From Chitinispirillales bacterium (GTDB lineage Bacteria > Fibrobacterota > Chitinivibrionia > Chitinivibrionales > Chitinispirillaceae), in contig JAITUP010000122.1 of NCBI GenBank assembly GCA_031286265.1, positions 1-38,971 on the forward strand: a DNA stretch of 38,971 nucleotides, written 5' to 3'. Within the stretch, counting starts at the first letter, position 1; every line of letters begins with the position of its first letter. Of the stretch, positions 15,801 to 23,381 are shown piece by piece. Both the position numbers and the translations under genes were made by a program. The notes below the pieces were generated by a model. The model worked only from the letters and a program-made list of their open reading frames with translations, was not told the origin of the DNA and did not search any database.

Positions 15801-18050
15801 GGCATTCTCAAGGGCGCGGCCAAGAGAGCATACTATAAATTCCGCTCCCTCGGCCACGTGGCGGGGCAGCAGGACGCTTACACAAACGACACCGCGAATC
15901 GTATAAGAGATATACTTTATCATAACGATCAGGTAGGCAAAGCGAGCGACCAACTCACTGATAAAGACTTTCAGGATGTTGGCCTATACGGGAAGTACAA
16001 CCGTATCCTCAACGGCGACCGTAGTCACCTCGCTAATCCCGATGGACATTCCCCCGAAACGGCGGCGGCCGCGCTGGCGCGGATGAAACGGAGGTGGGGA
16101 GACGAACGGTACAACAGGGTGAAGAAAGCGGCGGAAGCCTACGCGGAGGTTCGCGACAAACATATTATTCCTGTTCTTGAAAAGAGTGGAATATTGACAC
16201 CGGAACTCTTAGCAAAGATAAAAGCGAACAAGGATTATATGGCCTTCGACATTGTACGGGATTTTTACGATCTTCACGGCGACCACGTTACCAACTCCAT
16301 TTACAGCGGCGGTTCCGTTACCGGGCTTAAGGGGCAGATGGGCACTTTAAGAAAAATCGGTAACCCGTTTACCGCAACTTACTTGAACGATCTCGCTTTA
16401 CTCCGCCTCGCCGCACGTAACGATGCCATACGGACGGCGGTAGAAAACGTAAAAGGGCATGAAAATCTTACAGGGATAGTGGTACGGGAGAGCAAAAGAC
16501 AAAGTAATGGGGAATTTAAGAATGTGGATAATGACGATATGCGCACCGTCTATTTCAAAGACAAAGGAAAACTCGTAGCATACGACATAAGCCGGGACTA
16601 TGCAACCGCCCTAATGGAAGCCCCAAAGCCACATGCCGTGACTATGGATATATTGAAAGGCATTGCGGCAGTCCAACGAGGACTCTTTACCGTCTACAAT
16701 CCAAAGTTCCACGTCCGAAACGTAGTACGGGACTTCAAGCAGTTCCACGTGAACTTGCCGGGCCACATGGTCACCAAAGCCCGGAGGATTCTTGAAGCGT
16801 TGCCGGAAGCGTGGGCTTTTAGGATGCACGGAAAATTGAGCGCAGACTTGGAAGCTCTCCTAATGCAACGGGGGTTGCTGTCCGGTTCATCCCACGAAGA
16901 ACACAACATATTGGGATTTGACCGCGCTATTGAAAACGCGCTCGCGGGTCTTGGCGGCGATCTGCAAAAACAAAAAAACTGGGCTTCGAGGTTTTTGAAA
17001 AAAGCCACAAACTTCTTCCCCGAGTTCCTTGCGTTGGAAGAAACAACAATGAAATTAGCGGGGTACAAACACCTGAAAAAGGTATATCCCGACATGGACA
17101 GAGCGGAACGGATGCACTTGGTGCGTACGCAGGTGGGAACATCGGATATAGCTTCCGGCGGCACTTTAAGGCCGTGGACAAACACACTGTTGTTATACTC
17201 AAATTCGACTATTCAGGGGTGGTACGGGTCGATGGAGGCGGCAAAACGTGATCCCCTTAACTACGCTACGAAATTCATGATGTACACTGTCGCCCCGAAA
17301 GCATTCTACACTTTGGCGAAGTATGGATTACTTGGTGACGCTTTGCGAAATAATAACCTTATTAGCGACGCCTTGGATGCTGCCGGCGTACCCATCCATA
17401 ACGCAATCGCGGGTAACTTATTTGGTGAACATGTTAGCGATGCGCAAGATTTAATTAATTACTGGGAAGACGCTTTTAACATGATCCCCGACTATTGGAA
17501 AGCGCGCTACGACGCAGTACCGCTACCGATAAGGACGTACGACGGCAGACAGCTTTTTATCCCCGTCCCTAAAAGTTTTGAACAGCAAGTACTTTCAGAA
17601 GCCATCTACTACGCGCTCGATGCCATTGTAGCCAAAGCGGTAGGCGAGGAATTTACGCCTATGGAAAAGTTAAAGGCAGGCGGAAAGGCGCTCGGCGCGG
17701 TTGTCTCCGCTAATCCCATAGGAGACAGTAGCCTACTGCCTATATTTAAGTTGGCCGCTGTGTGGGGAGATTTTGCACAAGGGAAAAATCCATACGACAG
17801 CTTCTACGGAAGACAAGTTATATCGAGAGATAACTACTCAAACAGCCTCGCCGGTTCATTCGGAGATATGAGTAGATGGACGTATAAGGCCATCGGCGGA
17901 GAGGTATTTTGGATACTCCCCAAAGAACTTAGCTGGGAATGGTTTGAAAGCCTGAGCGCCGTCGAGAAAGCGCACCACATCCCAATCCTCGGCGGCCCAG
18001 CAAGCGCGATAATCAGAGCCACACCGAAAGAGGGGGGGAATTGGAGATGA
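9825..18050 (+). CDS. Giant phage polyvalent protein: GGDEF, nuclease-like, zincin, LPD38-like regions (2741 aa)
   Basis: This single uninterrupted ORF fills the phage end. Layout: duplicated 'RVDAIAEMF' (residues 3-33); Gly/Ala-rich hydrophobic stretch (about 408-590) that may cross membranes; low-complexity Arg/Gly/Glu stretch (about 660-745); GGDEF domain (about 830-980; Asp838, 'GGDEF' 883-887, ending 'LLSRADQKAAKQKGDE'); region resembling BECR/LPD3 nuclease-like domains (about 1400-1530; 'HYAVVSDI' at 1463, 'ITVKE' at 1510); zinc metallopeptidase (about 1600-1900; 'MPELV', HEIGH 1668-1672, probable third ligand in 'GEEVFAD' near 1871); and a helical C-terminus (about 2000-2741; 'YNPKFHVRNVVRD' from 2291) like LPD38. 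Such polyvalent proteins are thought to be injected with DNA to act on host targets. Domain names are by eye; activities are untested. Confidence 0.8.
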   Translation: MSSRVDAIAEMFRKNHEEAESRSRVDAIAEMFRQNMGDIAINRADITPSESFHSSTDRPEPIDNEHTESQPIDYGPPSTFPANRDDDDELPPEHLGRIDKLGELTRPVRSWAQGAGRRILGGLHEAASALTPVGHMVEAARGVADAVDMYETEYAESLGNRVRHGALNAVRRMPEASNPVSRTLRGFGETMAHSRMASHLSPLSREEQREQKLRTPAPIDHRESTHVPGSELGRLPRGVYPHEHYKNDPDYFNEDDYISAEQAEMLGVAGTGYREGAAGPDITPVRFDFEGSDGWLAKNISKYIPSLNGSPSMNRQIRRVIEDGFTDEEYAGFREIGEYLLGEMQDLSSPNRQQDFYLSLPREDQIALDHVRFDSGRSVAARAQAGRALPLNAYWIPERRSEQVALEKYPYTAMAAGMATNVAQTMAVAGYVGAGVGKIGKGLSGVKGAGAVGKAARSTGDAIGAVRRVTYGDTVIDASSLLRGALTRGATAGTMSMSRDAGRATWEEMLLNATRAAAGSMVSIVPEVGISAEGMGILLQAPASLLVDNAFDFAWGVAANEDIHTKEWWINTTMANAVSMGFSIKDTFSGDTFRAQQLAHRADAGAIKSKIRGWRRGKGSEGFEIVPTKGGRVVGWDEAEIASLENAYDRVQTEKPDQSVDFSRTWGGSAERQRGELQDVWREGTQRGRPQRGVRHEAEARGRQEAPEISTERGQGARHEDGARVREGETRDGDFGRSTTERGVATVDQLNARHEQHRQKIEDFAPVREELAGWVDPEILQKYPAEHRETIRRDLADMEAKVVAGSLAPHKVVSEERIKGILGELQRKGVPFIMEGTDVGNLGGLNAHHNNDHPAANVTFRKVIGGAYIDEVNKFGGIVARVGGDEFATLWVGYDNVADVNNIRHAIEGKIRQTRDDLGLGDLVYPKSLKKDYDFDGHIRTGALHTNYGFVKGDNTSSFDALLSRADQKAAKQKGDEIRAFIKAQSGEATKNDIDAQNNSAKAENRPYNDGIGKGENYEPRVTGQKDGDHAGNVHGREMGNSEQRLHSRTIRGNDQAESEPVGSLERPGHIRRQTVDGATTGVDRPLPTNWRGVVQDLYERFGFPAKRAPDPLPAPEAPADSPRAQRQRRLKAARQETAEPRKKKWQDIPEEDHSPEYHRNTVAHHLSDQVHAALKASGHTGWLTDYRIITGQPMFAKNVRREITPEAQNVINRIAGRVSRAYDSDFQGRQMADDGQRGTHVGDNPYNRAGLEVPTHGDDVRNILERNYMSGDNFLKWRRSYADVHWKSKAEAEANSAKLSEAYRVFEEEPHRLTREQRRRIEDDWQADLVEAMRDMGAPDNIVDAVIRATEGESSGGGRGGKHNYSIGEYAKDVGSGRDYGDTGIGRNYFQGQEAKADMYKHGVSAQEARSKLNDLLSEDRVLLVTSKDGNEARISRSTVGKMLSDTAVNKSVDNGFTARQHYAVVSDIENVYRNSTRVSSSPDKHGYPDVTIHRLATPLGFNESAAYITVKETIQGGNRVHSVELIEIRKLGSTFRTGGNKPDDSFLPSSSTTNLRHSGEKVNSKSKNSSNTGSDASKGDYNDRPQSGPSGESSGLRPIEMPELVTIVRELLDGNSPRIMRYMRVLEARGAAHRVKDENGNWQWKRIDLAADIFKDPGQAAKVLAHEIGHIMTRYGGEGKYKAIAQKIKNASHQFKQFIEDDPNATMLTAKDRLRIKKESEQLLKHGERWIDEIITKETRYTPDEIKAIWNSVDMGKADPILSDYIKGLNSASKKALVTAVIRNKATPDYVPKRTEQVATGNRFLDTSKPTPAELATAYRRAILKEAEARRLTEVKILYDELYAFSKKWRPFDESKANFRHRKYRAKGEEVFADAISAYINDPAFLKQQCPNFWRVFHGWEGSRSPFTEAHRGIQQLLGRGDDAVQDARIAQSIKGFDDKLQEKIDERKAREAKKKKGVERGKAVVKEAGRALVDKYRSILNAERILEGEGILKGAAKRAYYKFRSLGHVAGQQDAYTNDTANRIRDILYHNDQVGKASDQLTDKDFQDVGLYGKYNRILNGDRSHLANPDGHSPETAAAALARMKRRWGDERYNRVKKAAEAYAEVRDKHIIPVLEKSGILTPELLAKIKANKDYMAFDIVRDFYDLHGDHVTNSIYSGGSVTGLKGQMGTLRKIGNPFTATYLNDLALLRLAARNDAIRTAVENVKGHENLTGIVVRESKRQSNGEFKNVDNDDMRTVYFKDKGKLVAYDISRDYATALMEAPKPHAVTMDILKGIAAVQRGLFTVYNPKFHVRNVVRDFKQFHVNLPGHMVTKARRILEALPEAWAFRMHGKLSADLEALLMQRGLLSGSSHEEHNILGFDRAIENALAGLGGDLQKQKNWASRFLKKATNFFPEFLALEETTMKLAGYKHLKKVYPDMDRAERMHLVRTQVGTSDIASGGTLRPWTNTLLLYSNSTIQGWYGSMEAAKRDPLNYATKFMMYTVAPKAFYTLAKYGLLGDALRNNNLISDALDAAGVPIHNAIAGNLFGEHVSDAQDLINYWEDAFNMIPDYWKARYDAVPLPIRTYDGRQLFIPVPKSFEQQVLSEAIYYALDAIVAKAVGEEFTPMEKLKAGGKALGAVVSANPIGDSSLLPIFKLAAVWGDFAQGKNPYDSFYGRQVISRDNYSNSLAGSFGDMSRWTYKAIGGEVFWILPKELSWEWFESLSAVEKAHHIPILGGPASAIIRATPKEGGNWR
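9830..9922 (+). repeat. 33-bp perfect direct repeat, 60-bp period, in frame
   Basis: Bases 9830-9862 recur exactly at 9890-9922, so residues near 3-13 of the giant protein ('SRVDAIAEMFR') are duplicated at about 23-33. The 60-base period keeps frame. The intervening half-units differ, so only the motif has been kept. Confidence 0.9.
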
Positions 18051-18218
18051 TACGGTAAACGAGTAAAAAGGGTGTGTATGGTGCCGTAGCAGTTTTTGGT
18101 TTAAGTTTTAATTTTGTAGCTGTTTTGTAGCTACCTTGCCTACGCTTGGATGCACAAGCGCGGTTAAATCAATGAGTTACAGGAGGTGGAATAATATAAT
18201 ATATACCATCATCTATTT
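18051..18218. other. Probable prophage-host junction (intergenic)
   Basis: This 168-base gap separates the last phage gene (+) from the first host gene (-), which converge. It holds an inverted repeat GTAGCT/AGCTAC (18116-18121 and 18129-18134), a second hairpin CGCTTG/CAAGCG (18143-18148 and 18155-18160) and an AGGAGGTGG ribosome-site-like stretch near 18181 with no good ORF behind it. No tRNA end or recognised att core is seen. The attachment site, if the phage is integrated, should lie here. Confidence 0.4.
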
Positions 18219-19211
18219 TCAAGCCCCATTTTTTTTGCTACTGGATTTGTACATTTTTTCAGTAACGAAGAAAAAACCGCCCAATGAACTTATGGCTATG
18301 GCGATCAGCGACGCCAAAAAACCCATGATGAAAGCCGCATCGGGCTGAAAACCGGCAAGGGCGAAAAGTACCCCGCCAAACGTCTCCCGCACGCCAAAAG
18401 GCAGCGGCACGGTCATGAGCATGGAAACGATCGGTATGAATATGAAAAAATATTGGAAATTCTCGGCGGTCACGAGGTTCAAAGAAGCCGCTATGAGAAT
18501 GTTTGAGCCAATGCGTAAAAATTGTGTCAGAAACGCAAGCATGGCTACGGAGGCGAGCAGTTTATAATCTTGCGCCTCAAAAAGCATCTCGGAAATGATC
18601 TCTTTTATTTTCAACTTTCGAAAAAAGGCGAATCTGTCGGTGATGGAAAAAAAGAAAATCTGTATGGGTTTGAAAATGAGGAATAGCATAATGCCGGCAA
18701 AAAGCGCAAACGCGGCAAAAAGCGCGATTACAGCCGTTTCAATTCTGCCGTGAGTGAGCATTCCACGACTCAAAAGAATTATGCTCCCCACGACCGCGAA
18801 GCCGCAGAGAGCCCAAAGCCCCGCGAACCTATCTAAAAACGTAGCGGCAAAACCGACTTTCCCTTTCCCGTCACGCGCGCGTATGGATGCGACCTTAACG
18901 GCATCTCCCACAATTCCGCCCATGATAAAATTGTTGAAAAACATCCCCACAAAATAGAGCTTAAACGTGCGGGAAAACGGAAGAGACAATCCCCTATTTC
19001 GCAAAAGCCAATACCACTGCACGGAGCCAAGCCATATACTCACAAAAAATACGACCGAACCGGCAGCAAGCCACAACGGATTGGCGCCGGCTATCGTGGT
19101 GGCGATTGTGCCCCATCCAAGCCTCCTGATTAAAAAAGCAATTATCAGGACGGTCGCCAACAGTTTGGCCGATGACGATATTATTTTTCGCGTATGATTT
19201 TTTGAAGCCAC
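18219..19211 (-). CDS. Flippase-like integral membrane protein, LPG synthase TM family (UPF0104)
   Basis: Eight or so hydrophobic segments run from about residue 12 to the end. 'GGIVGDAVKVASI' followed by 'FLDRFAGLWAL' matches the conserved loop of the LPG_synthase_TM/UPF0104 family (MprF and AglD transmembrane domain type). Members move or transfer lipid-linked groups and often sit beside GT4 enzymes, as here. The frame extends to an ATG at 19241 without a ribosome site. GTG at 19211, preceded by AAGGTAGAAGA, places the start just before the first membrane helix and overlaps the glycosyltransferase gene by 31 bases. A role in polysaccharide or glycolipid export is inferred. The gene is complete and not disrupted by the prophage. 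Confidence 0.82.
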   Translation of the reverse strand: MASKNHTRKIISSSAKLLATVLIIAFLIRRLGWGTIATTIAGANPLWLAAGSVVFFVSIWLGSVQWYWLLRNRGLSLPFSRTFKLYFVGMFFNNFIMGGIVGDAVKVASIRARDGKGKVGFAATFLDRFAGLWALCGFAVVGSIILLSRGMLTHGRIETAVIALFAAFALFAGIMLFLIFKPIQIFFFSITDRFAFFRKLKIKEIISEMLFEAQDYKLLASVAMLAFLTQFLRIGSNILIAASLNLVTAENFQYFFIFIPIVSMLMTVPLPFGVRETFGGVLFALAGFQPDAAFIMGFLASLIAIAISSLGGFFFVTEKMYKSSSKKNGA

Positions 19212-20293
19212 TCTTCTACCTTTTGCGCACTCGCGTCCCATGAAAAATTTTGCGCCCTAAGGCGGCCGCTCTCACCCAATTTTTTTTGCAAGTCCCTATC
19301 GTCAAGCATTTTTTTTAATGAACATGCGAGAGATTGAATATCGTTTTCACTATACAGCAGTCCGGTTTCATTGTTGACTACAGAATCGCGCAGGCCAGGA
19401 GCGTCGTTGGCTACGACAGGCGTACCGCAAGCCGCCGCCTCAATGTTCGTTATCCCCCACCCTTCTTTTTCAGACGGGTTGACGAATATCGCGGCTTTTC
19501 GATAATATTCGATTTTTTTATCTTCATCAACAAATCCGACAAATTCAACTCTATCCCCAAGACCCAATTTGCCAGCGCTTTTTTTAAGACGCGGCATATC
19601 ATCGCCCGTCCCGACAATAGCGAGCCTCGTCACATACCCGCTTTTATCAAGTATACTCATCGCCTTAAAAATATTGTCAACGCGTTTATATTTTTTAAGG
19701 CGGCCTACAAATAAAAGTAAATCTTCTTCACGTTTTGTCGATTCATCTATACAATAACGATCCGTATCAATTCCATTTTCGATAATCGTCAATTTGCTTT
19801 TATCAATCCCCTGTTTTTCAAGTTCGTCGGCGGTGCTTTGTGATACCGCGCAGCAATGAATATTTTTATGTCTGTGCGCATAATGTTTTTCCGTAAGATA
19901 AATATAGAGCGCCGTCGGCCAATTTGTCAGGCTGAAAACGGTTTTTCCAAACAAGTGATGGAAAAAGGCGCCGCACGGTATAGACGGGAAACGGCGGTTT
20001 GTGTAGAAGGGTAATTTATTGACATCGTCTATTATGCAATCGTATCGTTCTGTTTTGAGAAGTTTTTTGATAATGGACGGCGTTTGCCGATTGAATAATA
20101 AATTATTTCCGCGGCGCAATATTTTTATGCCGCGATAATCGGCATTATTCTGACATCCTTTGAAGCGTGAGCAGAGCAAAGTTATATCATGGCCTTTATC
20201 GGCAAGCCTGCCGAAAATTTCAAAAAAATGCACCTCGGCCCCACCGGCCTCGGGGTGTTCCATATCGCGCCAATTTAATACAAGAACTTTCAT
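19181..20293 (-). CDS. Glycosyltransferase family 4
   Basis: The N-terminal Rossmann half begins 'MKVLVLNWRD' and has the 'EAGGAE' donor/acceptor loop. The C-terminal half has 'LLFVGRLKKYKRVD' and the GT4 EX7E-type signature 'EKEGWGITNIEAAACGTPVV'. The 370-aa length is typical. GT4 enzymes transfer sugars from nucleotide donors with retention of configuration, usually to lipid-linked acceptors at the cytoplasmic membrane. The frame opens with TTG at 20305, but the ATG at 20293 begins the family's normal N-terminus. It is followed by an overlapping flippase-like gene and preceded by a YfhO-like gene, so all three probably build one surface glycan. The sugar is not predictable. Confidence 0.9.
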   Translation of the reverse strand: MKVLVLNWRDMEHPEAGGAEVHFFEIFGRLADKGHDITLLCSRFKGCQNNADYRGIKILRRGNNLLFNRQTPSIIKKLLKTERYDCIIDDVNKLPFYTNRRFPSIPCGAFFHHLFGKTVFSLTNWPTALYIYLTEKHYAHRHKNIHCCAVSQSTADELEKQGIDKSKLTIIENGIDTDRYCIDESTKREEDLLLFVGRLKKYKRVDNIFKAMSILDKSGYVTRLAIVGTGDDMPRLKKSAGKLGLGDRVEFVGFVDEDKKIEYYRKAAIFVNPSEKEGWGITNIEAAACGTPVVANDAPGLRDSVVNNETGLLYSENDIQSLACSLKKMLDDRDLQKKLGESGRLRAQNFSWDASAQKVEEWLQKIIREK

Positions 20294-20326
20294 TTTAAAA
20301 ACCAAAAGATAAAAGATAAAAATTTT

Positions 20327-22768
20327 TTATTCCGAGCATAGTCTGTCTTCCCGTAATGCCTTTCGCCCTAAAATCAAAAACAACAATGCCGCAATTAATG
20401 TTAGCGAACTTATCCATGCGCCGATATTAAAAAAACGCGAATCGTATTTGAATATAACTTTGGATTTCCCGGCTGGAACGACTACCGCTCTGAAGCTGTG
20501 ATTCGCCCTGTGTATTTTTGTCTCTTCTCCGTTAATCGTCGCTTTCCACGCCGGAAACCATATCTCGCTCAACCACAGTATCGCCTCTCGGTCACTTTCA
20601 ACATTAAGCTCAATCCTGTTGATTCCGTATTTGGTAATTTGCGCGGTTCCAGCTCCTCCGCTATGTGTATGCTCTGCAAAAAATTGATCGGTAACCACGA
20701 TCTCGTTATGATGGTCGTATAACGCGCTGTTCATATATTCCAAAATAAGCGAATCATTATCTTCAATAACTTTCGCCTTATAAAACAACTTCGCCCGCGG
20801 CAAGCGCGTCGCGTTAAGAAGAAACGGGCTTCGCTCCTCCCCCGCCTTGAAAGCCGGATCAACATAATATCTTACATTCATAAGGTCGAGCATCACGTTA
20901 AAATTTTCTCCACGAAGCGGCAACGACGCATATCTCAAACGAAACTGATTATATCCTTCTGTGGTTTCTATCCCGCTCACGTAACCCTGATTCCTGTCCA
21001 TGAACATCATCCTCTGTTCAACGACCGGCTCCCCAGAGTTTACTACATACTGCCTTGTATTGATTCTGAACAATTCCTCTTCCCGCATGTTCCTTATTTG
21101 CCCCGCCATACTTTCAGCTCGTCCAAACACGACGTGCCCTCCGTCGCTGCGTGTGATGTGCTGGCCGGCGGCGAATGTCAGCATATCTATGGCAATGCAA
21201 ATAATAATGAAAATTTTCGTTGTCTTGACAGTTATCTTATTTTTGAAAAAAAGTATCAGCACAATCCCAAAGAGCAGTGCGTTGATAAACAGGATAAGCC
21301 CTTGTTGCGACGCGTATCCCATCCGTCCCTGCATAACCTGTTGCGACACCTGTTTGCTCGTGAGTGACTGGAAAAATGTCTCCAGCCCGCCGGCCGCGGT
21401 AATTATCCCAAGCAGAGCGGCGCCGCCGCATAGCAATAACGATATAGACTTGAGTTTTGACGATGATTTGAGATCATTCAAAGAATCGAGTACGGCGGCG
21501 GCCATCATCGGAAACAGGAAACCCCATATAAAAAGTATTCTGGGCGTGCAACGAAACGAATTGAAGCCCGGTATGCCTAATGAAAAGAGCAATTTGTAAA
21601 AGAAAAAATTACCGCCAAGCGCAACCATGAAAGAAACGATTATCAGCAGCGACACAAAAAGCAATCGGTGATTATCGGCGATAAAATCAAATATCGATTT
21701 TTGTTTCCTAAATTTGATTTTACTGAATAGAAACAGCGATAATATAAGCGTAGATACTCCAAAATAAAAACTCGATTCCCAATAATTATAGTAGCCATGC
21801 CTAAACGAATCCTCAAGCCAAAACGGTGGAACGCCGTCGGAGCCGGTATACGCTCCAAAAATTTTCGGCATGAGCGCGGTTATTAACTGGATAAATTGCA
21901 ACGACCCCTCGCTCGCGTCATACAGCGTATACTGAATACGCATCGTGTGCCCGCTCGCTTCGAATATCGGCAGATACTGCACAAGAGACAACCCTGCCGC
22001 GACCCCAAAAAACACGACGACGGCAATAGCGCGTTTGGCTAACAGATCTTTCCTTGACAGGATGAAAAAATACGCGGCATATAAAAAGAGGAAGACGACG
22101 GCGTATAGCATGACTTGCGCGTGTCCAACCTGCATCACGGCGCCGAGCAGCAGCCCGCCAATCACCGCATATTTAGGCTTGGCTTCGCGAATGCCTCTCT
22201 CCAAAAGCAACAACTGCAACGGCAGCCACGCCGCTATATACAACAAGCTCGGATGAATTACGCGGGTAATCATAAATCCGCTCAACATGAATGCCGTCGC
22301 GCCAAACAGAGCGGCTGCATTCGTCATTTTTTTGTAGCGCAAGTATACAAACATACACAGGCCGCCAATTAACACATGCAAAACTATGACAAACTGTGTG
22401 AGCCACCAAAAAGCCGCATCGCTTACCGGTAGCAATGTAAGTATGAAATTGAACGGATAAAGAACTCCGGCACCCGTCGCGTGGAACGGCATACCGCTGA
22501 ATGAATAGGGGTTCCAATGCGGAAACTCAAAATTTAGAAACGCGGCCCGAGCAAAATAGTGAAACGGGTATCCTTGGAATATAATGTCTTCCCATAAATT
22601 TCCGCCACCCGTCAGCACATTGAAAAATTGGATGAGCCAAAGCAGACAAAGCGTGGCAACGCACAGGATAATGCTCCGGCGCGGATTCAAAAAAGGCTTG
22701 TCGGCGGCTAATGTCGGAGCCGGAAGCGGATTATGAATTTGATGTTTCTTTTTTTTCTTCTCTGCCAT
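20327..22768 (-). CDS. YfhO family membrane protein (GT-C-like)
   Basis: 813 aa. A Lys-rich cytoplasmic N-terminus precedes a first membrane helix at about residues 33-52. The following external loop has the YfhO pattern 'WEDIIFQGYPFHYFARA', 'HWNPYSFSGMPF' and 'LYPFNF'. About a dozen membrane helices follow, then a soluble domain (about 560-770) ending in 'WFPAWKATINGEE' and 'VPAGKSKVIFKYD', both typical of YfhO. A last helix lies near the C-terminus. YfhO proteins are GT-C-fold and glycosylate cell-wall polymers in Gram-positives; in Gram-negatives the substrate is usually unknown. Next to a GT4 enzyme and a flippase-like protein, a role in surface glycan assembly is likely. Confidence 0.85.
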   Translation of the reverse strand: MAEKKKKKHQIHNPLPAPTLAADKPFLNPRRSIILCVATLCLLWLIQFFNVLTGGGNLWEDIIFQGYPFHYFARAAFLNFEFPHWNPYSFSGMPFHATGAGVLYPFNFILTLLPVSDAAFWWLTQFVIVLHVLIGGLCMFVYLRYKKMTNAAALFGATAFMLSGFMITRVIHPSLLYIAAWLPLQLLLLERGIREAKPKYAVIGGLLLGAVMQVGHAQVMLYAVVFLFLYAAYFFILSRKDLLAKRAIAVVVFFGVAAGLSLVQYLPIFEASGHTMRIQYTLYDASEGSLQFIQLITALMPKIFGAYTGSDGVPPFWLEDSFRHGYYNYWESSFYFGVSTLILSLFLFSKIKFRKQKSIFDFIADNHRLLFVSLLIIVSFMVALGGNFFFYKLLFSLGIPGFNSFRCTPRILFIWGFLFPMMAAAVLDSLNDLKSSSKLKSISLLLCGGAALLGIITAAGGLETFFQSLTSKQVSQQVMQGRMGYASQQGLILFINALLFGIVLILFFKNKITVKTTKIFIIICIAIDMLTFAAGQHITRSDGGHVVFGRAESMAGQIRNMREEELFRINTRQYVVNSGEPVVEQRMMFMDRNQGYVSGIETTEGYNQFRLRYASLPLRGENFNVMLDLMNVRYYVDPAFKAGEERSPFLLNATRLPRAKLFYKAKVIEDNDSLILEYMNSALYDHHNEIVVTDQFFAEHTHSGGAGTAQITKYGINRIELNVESDREAILWLSEIWFPAWKATINGEETKIHRANHSFRAVVVPAGKSKVIFKYDSRFFNIGAWISSLTLIAALLFLILGRKALREDRLCSE

Positions 22769-22827
22769 ATATATGTTTGTATCCCTGCTATTCCCTTATT
22801 GGTCGCTATGTTTTGCGTATAGTCATT

Positions 22828-22910
22828 CCACCTTAAAATTGCATATGCGTTGTCCGACATCACGGAGTAACGTGCTGTCGTTGGGCAATGTAGGCGCTAT
22901 TTTAAAGTGG
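22828..22910 (-). repeat. 83-nt near-complete imperfect hairpin over the nusB stop codon
   Basis: The outer arms are 22828-22839 and 22899-22910 (11 of 12 pairs). GC (22841-22842) pairs with 22896-22897. 22846-22855 pairs with 22883-22892, including wobbles. The tip CGACATCAC (22855-22863) pairs with GTGCTGTCG (22872-22880) around an 8-nt loop; at base 22855 the two inner pairings compete. The right arm contains the TAG stop of nusB and its last codons. No U-run follows in the direction of transcription, so it is not an intrinsic terminator. It may be a REP- or MITE-like element or a structured 3' UTR. Confidence 0.6.
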
Positions 22911-23355
22911 AACCACTATATACATCTTTACGGATAGAGTCCATTATTCCGTTGACAAACTTGCCTGAGTCATCGGTACCGTAGATTTTCGCGATTTCTA
23001 CCGCTTGGTCGATTACTACCTTGTAGGGTACGGTCTCTTTGAGATATATGAGTTCGGCCGACGCGAGCCGCAGCACGTTACGGTCGACCGCGGCCATTCT
23101 GCGCAATTCCCAGTTTGCGGCCTTGCCGGATATAATAACATCAATGCTCTCAAGGTTCTCTATTGTAAAGCTCAAGAGCTTTGACGCATATTTTTTAACT
23201 TTGGAGCTTAATTGATCGTTCTCGGCAATATCTTCAAGCATTTGCTCCCATTTGTCGCTGCTGTCGACTTCATAGGCATAGAGCGTACGAAGCGCCAATT
23301 CACGGCTTTTGCGCCGATTGCGCGCGAGTTCGCTTTGTTGTTGTTTGTCTGACAT
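22897..23355 (-). CDS. nusB: Transcription antitermination factor NusB
   Basis: About 152 aa from ATG 23355 ('MSDKQQQ'); an in-frame GTG at 23376 would add seven residues. The core matches NusB: 'ARNRRKSRELALRTLYAYEVD' at the start, 'AANWELRRMAAVDRNVLRLASAELIYL' in the middle and 'VIDQAVEIAKIYGTDDSGKFVNGIMDSI' at the end. These include the helix that binds boxA RNA together with NusE (S10). NusB supports antitermination of rRNA operons. It lies 27 bases after ribH, the common ribH-nusB order in bacteria. Its 3' end is part of a long hairpin. The family is certain. Confidence 0.95.
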   Translation of the reverse strand: MSDKQQQSELARNRRKSRELALRTLYAYEVDSSDKWEQMLEDIAENDQLSSKVKKYASKLLSFTIENLESIDVIISGKAANWELRRMAAVDRNVLRLASAELIYLKETVPYKVVIDQAVEIAKIYGTDDSGKFVNGIMDSIRKDVYSGSTLK

Positions 23356-23381
23356 ATTTTTTATTCCAAGTTTCACATTCC

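Noticed and set aside
18110-18190. tRNA fragment as phage attachment site
   Set aside because: Two short stems are present but no T-arm consensus, CCA end or cloverleaf could be formed.
18136-18348. 70-aa frame beginning at the prophage junction
   Set aside because: It starts with TTG, runs into the convergent host gene and has no recognisable sequence.
22828-22910. Integron attC site
   Set aside because: The hairpin is long and imperfect as in attC sites, but the paired core-site consensus is not convincing and there is no integron integrase or cassette.
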